This document shows positions 34,700 to 43,400 of a stretch of 64,000 bases of DNA, in pieces. The position numbers were made by a program, and so were the translations under genes. The first letter of the stretch is position 1. Every line of letters begins with the position of its first letter. The stretch comes from Comamonadaceae bacterium (lineage in GTDB: Bacteria > Pseudomonadota > Gammaproteobacteria > Burkholderiales > Burkholderiaceae_C). The notes under the pieces were generated by a model. The model was given only the letters and a program-made list of their open reading frames with translations, had not been told where the DNA came from and made no database searches. Location of the stretch: contig CANGDZ010000004.1 in the NCBI GenBank assembly GCA_947452785.1, forward strand, positions 1 through 64,000. The letters are read 5' to 3'.

Positions 34700-35907
34700 A
34701 GCGATGTGACTTCGGCCGAGCGTGCAGCGTGCAAGGGGTCTTCTTGGTCCATGGCTTTGGCGTGGGTGGGGCGAATGTCGTCGCGGCCCAGCACGGTCAG
34801 TCCGGCTTGCTCAATCCAGCCCAGCAGTTCTTCGCGGGTGCGCAAGCCCAGGTGTTCGGCCAGATCCGACAGAATCAGCCAGGCTTGGCCATCGGTGGTC
34901 AGGTGGGCACGCACGCCGCTCAAAAAGCCGCGCAGCATGTGGCTGTTCTCGTCGTAAATGGCGTGCTCAATCGGTGCATTGGCGCGGGCTGGCACCCAGG
35001 GCGGGTTGCAGACGATCAGAGGTGCTTGGCCTTCGGGGAACAAATCGGCTTGCACTAATTGCACTTTGGGCAGTGCGCCCAGACGCTCCAGGTTGTCGCG
35101 CGCGCAGACCAGGGCACGCGGATCGTTGTCGGTGGCGATGATGCGTTTGACGCCGCGCCGCGACAGCATGGCCGACAACACGCCAGAACCCACGCCAATG
35201 TCAAAGGCCAGTGAGTAGTCGGCAGGCAAAGGCGCGTTGGCCACCAGCGCTACATATTCGCCCCGTACAGGCGAAAACACGCCGTAACTGGGAAAGATGC
35301 GGTTATTGGGCGCACCGCCCAAGGCTTCGACTTCGATGCCTTTTTTGTGCCATTCGTGGGCGCCGACCACGCCCAGCAATTCGCGCAGCGAGGTGACGGT
35401 GTTGGTCTTGCCCTCGATCGGCCCCCAGGCCTCCAAGCAGGCTTGACGCAAGTCCGGTGCGCGGCGCAAAGGAATGGTGCGGTCCGCATTCAGCGGAATC
35501 AACAACATCGACAACGTACGTGCGCGTTGTGACTGGGCTTGCCGATGCAAATGGAACGCTTGCTGTGGTGTGATGGGCGTGGTTTCTTGCGCGCGCGATT
35601 TGGCGCGAGCTTTGCCCGGTTTGATGGGGGCGTTGGCACGGCGCATCATGGCCTGCAACAACAAGCGTGCGTTTTGGAAATCACCGCGCCACACCATGCC
35701 CGTGCCTTCGCAGGCCAGGCGGTAGGCCGAGTCGGCGTTCAGGGTGTCGTCGGCGATGACCACCCGTTTAGGTGGCGCTGCATTGCGCTCAGAGCGCCAC
35801 AGGGCATGGCATTCGGTGCCCTTTTCAGTCCAGCTCAGGCTGGCTGCGGCGGTGTCAGTGGCGTCTGTGGCGGACGAAGTGGTCGTTGAAATAGGGGCTT
35901 GATTCAT
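34675..35907 (-). CDS. Class I SAM-dependent methyltransferase (MTS/HemK-like small domain)
   Basis: AFDIGVGSGVLSAML, VCNPPWVPA motifs. Confidence 0.85.
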   Translation of the reverse strand: MNQAPISTTTSSATDATDTAAASLSWTEKGTECHALWRSERNAAPPKRVVIADDTLNADSAYRLACEGTGMVWRGDFQNARLLLQAMMRRANAPIKPGKARAKSRAQETTPITPQQAFHLHRQAQSQRARTLSMLLIPLNADRTIPLRRAPDLRQACLEAWGPIEGKTNTVTSLRELLGVVGAHEWHKKGIEVEALGGAPNNRIFPSYGVFSPVRGEYVALVANAPLPADYSLAFDIGVGSGVLSAMLSRRGVKRIIATDNDPRALVCARDNLERLGALPKVQLVQADLFPEGQAPLIVCNPPWVPARANAPIEHAIYDENSHMLRGFLSGVRAHLTTDGQAWLILSDLAEHLGLRTREELLGWIEQAGLTVLGRDDIRPTHAKAMDQEDPLHAARSAEVTSLWRLGIQG

Positions 35908-35972
35908 TGACCCATCATAAGGGGCGATGAAATGCAGCGGTCACACAGTGGAAACGAAAGGTTTGGAAGCTC

Positions 35973-35999
35973 TTGACACGGCCTGGGCGTGGCTAGAAT
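35973..35999 (+). promoter_or_regulatory. Sigma70-like promoter upstream of nudB
   Basis: TTGACA (35973-35978) then TAGAAT (35994-35999), 15-nt spacer; ~40 nt before ATG. Confidence 0.45.
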
Positions 36000-36039
36000 G
36001 AGCCATCCTTATTGTCAAATGGCAAGCTGTTGAGCACTC

Positions 36040-36498
36040 ATGTCTGAGCATCCTTCCTACAAAATCCCGCTGTCGGTGTTGGTGGTGATTCACACGCCTG
36101 CACTGGAAGTGTTGCTGATTCGCCGTACCGATTCAGGAACTTGGCAATCGGTCACTGGCAGCAAAGACGCGGAACATGAAGACTGGCGCAGCACAGCGGT
36201 GCGCGAAGTGCAGGAAGAAACCGGCATCGATGCCTTGCACGCAGACTGCCATTTACAGGATTGGGGTTTGGAAAATGTGTACGCGATCTACCCCCATTGG
36301 CGCTGGCGCTACCACCCGCAAGTCAGTTACAACACCGAGCGTGTGTTTGGTTTGTGTGTACCCACAGGCCAGTTGGTGCAGTTGCACGATAAAGAGCACA
36401 CGGCTTGGCAATGGTTGCCTTGGCGTGAAGCGGCAGACACTTGTTTTTCAGCCTCCAATGCCGAGGCCATTTTGATGTTGCCGCGTTACTTGTCGTAA
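36040..36498 (+). CDS. nudB: Dihydroneopterin triphosphate diphosphatase (NUDIX)
   Basis: SVTGSKDAEHEDWRSTAVREVQEETGI Nudix box. Confidence 0.88.
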   Translation: MSEHPSYKIPLSVLVVIHTPALEVLLIRRTDSGTWQSVTGSKDAEHEDWRSTAVREVQEETGIDALHADCHLQDWGLENVYAIYPHWRWRYHPQVSYNTERVFGLCVPTGQLVQLHDKEHTAWQWLPWREAADTCFSASNAEAILMLPRYLS

Positions 36499-36507
36499 GA
36501 GGACAGC

Positions 36508-37266
36508 ATGCCAGAAACCCATTCCGATTTCGTTTTCCCCACGTTCCGTGTCGCCACCTACAACATCCACAAAGGGGTACAAGGCCTGGGGCCGGCAAGG
36601 CGCCTGGAGATTCACAACATCGGCCATGCGATCGAGCAACTCGATGCCGACGTGGTTTGTTTGCAAGAGGTGCGCAATGGGCATCGCGGGGAAGAGAAAT
36701 ACTTCAAGCGCTGGCCTGTATTGCCGCAGGCCGATTTTCTGGCTCCAGAAGGCTATGAGGCCATATACAAAACCAATGCAGTGACCGCGCACGGCGAACA
36801 TGGCAACGCCTTGTTGTCACGCTGGCCCGTGTTGATGCATCAGCATGAAGACATGTCGGACCACCGTTTGGAGCAACGCGGTTTGCTGCATGCCGAAGTG
36901 CAAGTGCAAGCCAGGCGGGTGCATGTGATCGTGGTGCATCTGGGCTTGATCCCGGCCAGCCGGGTGCGGCAGATCACGCAGTTGCTGGCGTTCATCGAGC
37001 GCGAAATTCCGGCCGATGCACCGGTCTTGGTGGCGGGCGACTTCAACGATTGGGGTCGCCGTGTGGGCCTGATGATGCAGGCGGCGGGCTTGGCCGAGTG
37101 GTCACATTCCCGGGCTTCAACTTACCCTTCGCGCCTGCCGATCGTGCAGCTGGACCATGTGTATGCGCGCGGCTTGCGGCCCACGGGGTTGATGGTGCCG
37201 CATGGCCGAATTTGGCGTCAGATGTCTGACCACCTGCCTCTGGTCGCTGAGTTTCAGTGGGATTGA
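36508..37266 (+). CDS. Endonuclease/exonuclease/phosphatase family protein (YbhP-like)
   Basis: RVATYNIHKGV, DVVCLQEVR, VLVAGDFNDW; followed by clsB as in E. coli ybhP-clsB. Confidence 0.88.
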   Translation: MPETHSDFVFPTFRVATYNIHKGVQGLGPARRLEIHNIGHAIEQLDADVVCLQEVRNGHRGEEKYFKRWPVLPQADFLAPEGYEAIYKTNAVTAHGEHGNALLSRWPVLMHQHEDMSDHRLEQRGLLHAEVQVQARRVHVIVVHLGLIPASRVRQITQLLAFIEREIPADAPVLVAGDFNDWGRRVGLMMQAAGLAEWSHSRASTYPSRLPIVQLDHVYARGLRPTGLMVPHGRIWRQMSDHLPLVAEFQWD

Positions 37267-37273
37267 CTGATTG

Positions 37274-38512
37274 ATGCGCCACACCCGCGCCAGCCACTTC
37301 ATTCGCGACGGCCATCAGATCCGGTTGCTCGAAGGCGGCAAAGAATATTTCGCTGCACTCATGGTGGCGGTTGAGCTCGCACGTTCCCAAGTGCATTTGG
37401 AAACTTATATTTTTGATTTTCATGGCAGCGGGGCCGAAGTGGCAGAGTGCTTGATACGCGCCGCGCAGCGCGGGGTGCGTGTGTGGGTTGTGGTGGACGG
37501 GGTCGGTTCAGGGGCGTTGACCGAGGACTGGCGGCAACGCTTTGAGGCGGCCGGTGTCGATTGGCGGGTGTATTCGCCTTTGGGCTCGCTGGGTTTATTG
37601 ATCCCCAGCCGTTGGCGCCGCTTGCATCGCAAATTGTGTGTGGTGGACGGTCAGTTGGCTTTTTGTGGCGGCATCAACATCCTGGATGATTGGTACGACC
37701 CCTACCATGGTCAATTAGAGAAACCGCGTCTTGATTTTGCGGTGAGCGCGACAGGAGCCTTGGTGCAGCAAGTGCAAGAGACCACTGCCCAACTGTGGTG
37801 GCGCATCCAAGCGGTGCGCCATGTGCGTCAGCATCGGTTTCCAGAGGCCTTCAGTTCGTTCAAAGCCGCTGGCTTGCACTTGCCTTGGACCGAGCCTGAC
37901 CAGCCCATGGGGCACTCCCACAGGTTGGCGCGAGCCGGCTTGCTGCTGCGTGACAACTGGCTGCACCGGAGGCAGATTGAAAAAGCGTATTGCAAAGCCA
38001 TTGGTTTGGCGCGCCAAGAAATTGTGATTGCCAATGCGTATTTCGTACCGGGGCGCAAGGTCCGCCGAGCCCTGATCCATGCCGCCAGCCGCGGCGTGCG
38101 TGTGCGATTGCTGTTGCAAGGACGCTATGAGTACTTCATGCAATTTCATGCCGTCCGTCCGGTCTATGGGGCCTTGCTGGCCGCCGGGGTGGAGATTCAT
38201 GAATACACGGCCAGCTTTTTGCACGCCAAAGTCGCTGTGATTGATGCGCACCATGTTCGGCCCTGGGCCACAGTGGGCTCGTCCAACTTGGATCCCATCA
38301 GTTTGCTGATGGCGCGCGAAGCCAATGTGGTAGTGGCTGATGGCCCCTTCGCCCAGCAGTTGCATGCCCGTTTGGTGCTGGCCATTGAGCAGGAGAGCAC
38401 GCCCATCGCCGCCGCAGCCTTTGCCGATCGGCCTCGCTTGCAGCGGGCGCTGGATTGGGCGGCCTATGGTCTGATGCGTTTAGCCTTGATTTTGACGGGC
38501 AAGCGCTATTGA
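37274..38512 (+). CDS. clsB: Cardiolipin synthase ClsB (PLD family)
   Basis: Two HKD-type motifs: HRKLCVVDGQLAFCGGIN and HAKVAVIDAHHVRPWATVGSSNLD. Confidence 0.92.
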   Translation: MRHTRASHFIRDGHQIRLLEGGKEYFAALMVAVELARSQVHLETYIFDFHGSGAEVAECLIRAAQRGVRVWVVVDGVGSGALTEDWRQRFEAAGVDWRVYSPLGSLGLLIPSRWRRLHRKLCVVDGQLAFCGGINILDDWYDPYHGQLEKPRLDFAVSATGALVQQVQETTAQLWWRIQAVRHVRQHRFPEAFSSFKAAGLHLPWTEPDQPMGHSHRLARAGLLLRDNWLHRRQIEKAYCKAIGLARQEIVIANAYFVPGRKVRRALIHAASRGVRVRLLLQGRYEYFMQFHAVRPVYGALLAAGVEIHEYTASFLHAKVAVIDAHHVRPWATVGSSNLDPISLLMAREANVVVADGPFAQQLHARLVLAIEQESTPIAAAAFADRPRLQRALDWAAYGLMRLALILTGKRY

Positions 38513-38603
38513 GCGCGGGCCTCGCGCCATAGAGCCCCCACCCCGCGGTGGTCCTATCAATCGCTGGTACGATGCTTGCCATGTCCAAGAATGCCTCCAA
38601 GCC

Positions 38604-39317
38604 ATGAAAGCTTCACCAGCCGTCTCTTCGCAAGACCATGGCACGCCCATGTCCGTCAAGATCCGTGAACGGGTCGTCGCCGCACGCAAGCGCTACAACG
38701 CCAACGACAACATTGCCGACTACATCCAACCCGGCGAGCTGGAGCTCCTGCTCGATGAGGTGACCGAGAAGATGAAGGGTGTGTTGGACAGCATGGTGAT
38801 TGACACCGAGCACGACCACAACACCAACAACACGGCCCGCCGCGTGGCCAAGATGTACCTCAAAGAGGTCTTCAAAGGGCGTTACGTGACGGCCCCCGAA
38901 ATCACTGAGTTTCCCAATGCGGAGCACCTGAACGAGCTGATGATTGTCGGCCCCATCACCGTGCGCAGCGCCTGTAGCCATCACCTGTGCCCGGTGATTG
39001 GCAAGATCTGGATCGGTGTGCTGCCCAATGAGCACACCAACGTGATCGGCTTGTCCAAATACGCGCGCCTGGCCGAATGGATCATGGGCCGTCCACAGAT
39101 CCAAGAAGAAGCAGTGGTGCAACTGGCCGACCTGATTCAGCGCAAGACCCAGCCGGACGGTTTGGCGATCGTCATGGAAGCGAGCCACTTTTGCATGGGC
39201 TGGCGCGGCGTGAAAGACATGGACAGCAAAATGATCAACTCGGTCATGCGCGGCGTGTTCTTGAAAGACGCCAATTTGCGCCGTGAATTTTTGGCCTTGA
39301 TTCCCCGAAAGGACTGA
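38604..39317 (+). CDS. folE: GTP cyclohydrolase I family protein (divergent)
   Basis: VRSACSHHLCPVIGKIWIGVLP and HFCMGWRGVKDMDSKMINSVMRGVF, aligned by eye with FolE zinc/active-site motifs. Confidence 0.85.
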   Translation: MKASPAVSSQDHGTPMSVKIRERVVAARKRYNANDNIADYIQPGELELLLDEVTEKMKGVLDSMVIDTEHDHNTNNTARRVAKMYLKEVFKGRYVTAPEITEFPNAEHLNELMIVGPITVRSACSHHLCPVIGKIWIGVLPNEHTNVIGLSKYARLAEWIMGRPQIQEEAVVQLADLIQRKTQPDGLAIVMEASHFCMGWRGVKDMDSKMINSVMRGVFLKDANLRREFLALIPRKD

Positions 39318-39319
39318 GC

Positions 39320-39742
39320 ATGTTGGTACGCCTGTTGTATGCGAGTCGCGCTGTCGATGCGGGGCCCGAGATCATTGAAAACATTTTGGGCCAGTCGCGC
39401 CAATTCAATCCCAGCGGAGGCATCACCGGCATCCTGTGCTACGGCGGTGGTATCTTTTTGCAGGCCATTGAAGGCGGACGCGCTGCGGTCAGCGAGTTGT
39501 ATGCGCACATTCAAAAAGACCCGCGCCACAAAGAAGTGGTGCTCTTGCATTACCAAGAAATTTCCGAGCGCCGTTACAGCGGCTGGACCATGGGCCAGGT
39601 CGACGTGACCCGGGTGAACACCAGCATCTTGCTCAAATACTCCGAGCGCGCCGAGCTCGACCCCTACAGCGTGTCGGGATCAGTGTCCCTGGCTTTGCTG
39701 GAAGAGTTGATGGCCACGGCCTCCATCATCGGCAGGTCCTGA
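39320..39742 (+). CDS. BLUF-domain blue-light sensor (short PixD-like)
   Basis: LLYASRA (flavin Tyr), RQFNPSGGITGILCYGGGIFLQAIEG (conserved Asn and Gln), RRYSGWTMG. Confidence 0.92.
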   Translation: MLVRLLYASRAVDAGPEIIENILGQSRQFNPSGGITGILCYGGGIFLQAIEGGRAAVSELYAHIQKDPRHKEVVLLHYQEISERRYSGWTMGQVDVTRVNTSILLKYSERAELDPYSVSGSVSLALLEELMATASIIGRS

Positions 39743-39749
39743 CACAGGC

Positions 39750-40568
39750 ATGCTGATCGGCTGCGACTTCACCAGCAGCCCCAGCCGGCGCAAACCCATT
39801 GTGCTGGCCCTTGGCGATGCACAGCCAGGGCAAGTGCGGTTGCAGCAGCTGCAAACATTCACGACCTTGTCTGAATTCGGCCAATGGCTGGCCGCGCCGC
39901 GCGCCTGGGTCGGCGGCTTTGATTTGCCCTTTGGCCTGCCGCGTGAGTTGGTGACCACATTGGACTGGCCTTTGGAGTGGGTCGCTTGCATGCGGCATTA
40001 CGCCAGCTTGAGCCGAGCCACCATCCGCGATGAATTTGCTGCTTTTTGCAACGCACGCCCGGTGGGCGGCAAGTTTGCGCACCGGCAAACAGACGGGCCT
40101 GCAGGCTCCAGTCCGTCCATGAAATGGGTCAACCCGCCCGTGGCCTACATGCTGCATGCCGGGGTGCCCTTGCTGCTGGATGCGGGCGTGTCGCTGCCGG
40201 GTTTGCACTCGGGTGACCCGGGTAAAGTGGCGCTGGAGGCTTATCCGGGTTTGCTGGCCCGCGAAATTTTGGGCCAGCGCAGCTACAAGAGTGACGACAA
40301 AGCCAAACAAACACCAGAACGTCTGCTGGCCCGCAAAGATGTACTCAGCGCGCTGGAGCGCGGGCAGACCCGCCTGGGTTTGCGATTGAAATTGAGCACT
40401 GTCTTGTCTGAACAATTGGTTCACGACCCTTCAGGCGACGCGCTTGACGCCGCCCTGTGTTTGATGCAAGCGGCCTGGGCCGCACAACAACACTTTCAAA
40501 ACCCCAGCCCCAATGGCTATGGCCTGCCTGACTTCGACCCCCTAGAGGGGTGGATTGTCAGCGCTTAA
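39750..40568 (+). CDS. DUF429 family protein
   Basis: MLIGCDFTSSPSRRKPIVLALG...GGFDLPFGLPRELV...LEAYPGLLAR...DALDAALCLMQA. Confidence 0.85.
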   Translation: MLIGCDFTSSPSRRKPIVLALGDAQPGQVRLQQLQTFTTLSEFGQWLAAPRAWVGGFDLPFGLPRELVTTLDWPLEWVACMRHYASLSRATIRDEFAAFCNARPVGGKFAHRQTDGPAGSSPSMKWVNPPVAYMLHAGVPLLLDAGVSLPGLHSGDPGKVALEAYPGLLAREILGQRSYKSDDKAKQTPERLLARKDVLSALERGQTRLGLRLKLSTVLSEQLVHDPSGDALDAALCLMQAAWAAQQHFQNPSPNGYGLPDFDPLEGWIVSA

Positions 40569-40758
40569 GCGCCTTTTTTCTCCTTACCACCCCAACCAAG
40601 ATGCGTTCCCCTGCAACGGGGTCGGTGCCAACGTGTGCTCGTCAAAATTGTATCTAATCATTATATTTGTATTACATATCAATTTAATAGTAAAATTAAG
40701 GTTACTTTTTATGTTTAAAATAAATTTACGTTTTTAGTACTTTTACAGCGCCTTTTTT
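40568..40758. other. AT-rich segment bracketed by 12-bp direct repeats AGCGCCTTTTTT
   Basis: Exact repeats at 40568-40579 and 40747-40758; ~100 bp of strongly AT-rich sequence between. Confidence 0.7.
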
Positions 40759-40809
40759 TACCAACAGTGCGAAGCGCTGAGCTTGTACGGGCACAAGGGG
40801 AGAAATTTC

Positions 40810-40992
40810 ATGAGTTTGATGGTTTTTTTATCGCTGTCGGTGCTGATGGCCATTTCAGTCGGATTTTTGGTGTCTTTGTTATTGCGTTCATGGCTGAGAA
40901 AGCCGCGTCAAAAAGATGCCCCCGCTGAGGCTGCCAGCCCATCGCATGATTCGCGTGACGACAAAGCCGCAGATCCCAAGGAAGGCTTGTGA
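40810..40992 (+). CDS. Small single-TM protein
   Basis: MSLMVFLSLSVLMAISVGFLVSLLLRSWLRKPRQKDAP...; ATGA overlap with next gene. Confidence 0.65.
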   Translation: MSLMVFLSLSVLMAISVGFLVSLLLRSWLRKPRQKDAPAEAASPSHDSRDDKAADPKEGL

Positions 40993-41654
40993 TGAGGCAA
41001 GCGTTGGTCAACATGGTGGTGAGCGCTTTTTTGTGCTGGGCGATGCAAGGCGTCGCTTGGGGGCAGGCCGAACCAGAGGAGGTTTTTTTGCCCGCCTCCG
41101 TGCACGCGCCAAGCGCTTCTGATGTGGAAGGGTCTTGGATCGAGATGTATGGCGTGCGCCTGAGTAACGCCACGCGAGATGCAATGCGCCAGGCCTTGCA
41201 TGCCCATGGACTCAAGCCCGTGCGTGAAGACGCCCGTTACTGGGTGGACGTTTACGATGCCAAAGGACTGATCCGAGGCGCTTCGCAGTTTTACTTAGGT
41301 TATACCCAGGCCACGCAAAAGTTGGCGTTTGCGGAATATGCGTTCAACAGCTTCATGGACAGCCGCCACACGCAGCAAATTGTCGGCATGGTGACGTCCA
41401 AATATGGACCTCCTGCTGAAACCGTGGGGCAACTGGAAATGGGGGCGTTCACCGCCCGTTGGCGGATGGCCGAAGGGATGCAGATTCAGGTGGTGCGCGA
41501 GTGGCCAGAAACCTCGACCTATCTGAAATTCATCAACCCTTCGGTCGATCTGGAGATGAAAGCAGAGTTGGACCAAGAAACCACCGCGCGCCAAAAACAT
41601 CAACTGGCCGAAGGGGCGGTAGCGCGCCAACCCGCTGCAGCACGAGGGCGCTGA
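40989..41654 (+). CDS. Secreted hypothetical protein
   Basis: N-terminal signal peptide ...VVSAFLCWAMQGVAWGQAEP; no family recognised. Confidence 0.75.
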   Translation: MMRQALVNMVVSAFLCWAMQGVAWGQAEPEEVFLPASVHAPSASDVEGSWIEMYGVRLSNATRDAMRQALHAHGLKPVREDARYWVDVYDAKGLIRGASQFYLGYTQATQKLAFAEYAFNSFMDSRHTQQIVGMVTSKYGPPAETVGQLEMGAFTARWRMAEGMQIQVVREWPETSTYLKFINPSVDLEMKAELDQETTARQKHQLAEGAVARQPAAARGR

Positions 41655-41672
41655 GCATTTCGTCAGGCCTGA

Positions 41673-43388
41673 TCAGATCATGGCTGCTGACATGTCAGTA
41701 GGATCTACATTCAGTTGAGACAAGGCCTTGATGGCTTCGGCATCGGTTCGGTAAAGCCGCAGCCGGGCATCGTCTTGCAATTGACCGGCTTTGCGCAAGG
41801 CGTTGACGACCGGAAGTTTGATGCCACTGATGTGCAGCGTGATGCCTTTGCGCATCAGCATCTGGTGCAGTTGCCCAAAGGTTTCAATCCCCGTCACATC
41901 GATGCGGTTGATCGGGTGGGCAAACAGGCATACGTGTTGAACCTCAGGATGGTTGGCCAAATGATCGACGATGGTGCGCTCAAAGGCGCTGGCGGCGGCA
42001 AAATCGAGTTCGGCATCCATGCGCAAGGCATACACATGGGGCGCCAGTGCGGGCAGTTGCAGCAAGTGGCGATCGCGCAGGGAGCCATCCGGGTGTTGCC
42101 CCACTTCAATGATGCGCGGGTGCAGACGGGTGTGCAAAAAATGCGACAAGCCCACCACCACACCGGTCAGCACACCCCAGTAAATGCGAGGCGCGGTGAG
42201 CAAGGTGATGGCAAAGGTCACGCCTGCAGTGAACGTTTCCGCGCGATCGATTCGCCATAATTTGAGAAATTGCTGCGGCTGAAAAAGACTCGACACTGCC
42301 ACGATGACCGCCGCCGCCATGACGGCTTTGGGCACAAATTGCAAGGCGGGCATCAAAAGCACCAAGGCCAGCAACACAAAGCCAATCGAAAACACCACGG
42401 CCCAACCGGACCGTGCTCCGGCGTACAACATGAGGGCGGAGCGTGAAAATGAAGTACTGGTCGGAAAGCTGCCCGACAACGCCGACGCCAGCTTGGCCAG
42501 GCCTTGGCCGAACAACTCCGTGTTGTCGTCCCAGCGTTTGCCATCGCGCTGGCATTCAATGCGGGCGCTGGAGGCGGTTTCTAAAAAGCTCACCAAGGCG
42601 ATCACCATGGCCGGCACCCACAGCTGATTCAACAGGGTCCAGCCGGGCCAATGCGGCCAGTACAGCGCAGGCAGGCCCGAGGGCAGCAAGCCGATCACAC
42701 TGCCATGCTGTTCATAGCCGATGGCAAAGCCTAAGACCGAGGCCGCGCTCATGACGAACATAACCCCTGGCCAACGTGGCAGCGTGCGGCGCAGCCCGAA
42801 CAAGAGCAACAGACTGCCCACGCCAAACCAAGCGGGCCAAGCGGTGACCCATGCGGGCCAGGTGGCGGCAGCGCTGTCCCACGAGCTCACGCCCAGCAAG
42901 GCAGGCACTTGCGATGCCATGATCAGCAAGGAGGCCGCTTGGGTAAAGCCCATCATGATGGGCGAGCTGATCAGGTTGATCAGCCAGCCATAACTGCCCA
43001 GACCCAGCAGCAACTGAATGCCGCCCGACAACAAAGACAGCCACACCGCCAGCGACACCCAGTCGGGCGAGCCCGGCTCGGCCAGACCCGTCAACGACGC
43101 GCCGATCAACACGCAGGTCAAGGCCGCAGGCCCCACGGACAAGCGGTTGGCACTGCCAAACAGCACCGCCATCAAAGCCGGCACCAGGCAGGCGTAAAGC
43201 CCTGTGACCAAAGGCATGCCCGCCAAGCCGGCATAGGCCACGGCTTGCGGAATCATGACCAGCGCCACCGTCAAGCCGGCCACCACTTCGATGCGCGCCA
43301 ACGCGGGCGTGAGCCGGGGCCAGTGTTTGAAAGTCAAAAAGCGTTGCAATGAAAGCATGCCTGATTGTCGCTGTAGTCGCGTTGTCAC
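41673..43388 (-). CDS. SulP-family anion (sulfate) transporter with STAS domain
   Basis: VVAGLTVALVMIPQAVAYAGLAGMPLVTGLYACLVPALMAVLFGSANRLSVGPAAL; C-terminal STAS NRIDVTGIETFGQL. Confidence 0.93.
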   Translation of the reverse strand: MTTRLQRQSGMLSLQRFLTFKHWPRLTPALARIEVVAGLTVALVMIPQAVAYAGLAGMPLVTGLYACLVPALMAVLFGSANRLSVGPAALTCVLIGASLTGLAEPGSPDWVSLAVWLSLLSGGIQLLLGLGSYGWLINLISSPIMMGFTQAASLLIMASQVPALLGVSSWDSAAATWPAWVTAWPAWFGVGSLLLLFGLRRTLPRWPGVMFVMSAASVLGFAIGYEQHGSVIGLLPSGLPALYWPHWPGWTLLNQLWVPAMVIALVSFLETASSARIECQRDGKRWDDNTELFGQGLAKLASALSGSFPTSTSFSRSALMLYAGARSGWAVVFSIGFVLLALVLLMPALQFVPKAVMAAAVIVAVSSLFQPQQFLKLWRIDRAETFTAGVTFAITLLTAPRIYWGVLTGVVVGLSHFLHTRLHPRIIEVGQHPDGSLRDRHLLQLPALAPHVYALRMDAELDFAAASAFERTIVDHLANHPEVQHVCLFAHPINRIDVTGIETFGQLHQMLMRKGITLHISGIKLPVVNALRKAGQLQDDARLRLYRTDAEAIKALSQLNVDPTDMSAAMI

Positions 43389-43400
43389 TGCGTAGGCGGC

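Noticed and set aside
40555-40737. 60-aa ORF in the AT-rich spacer
   Set aside because: Begins inside the DUF429 gene end and runs through AT-rich DNA; composition gives a spurious hydrophobic peptide.
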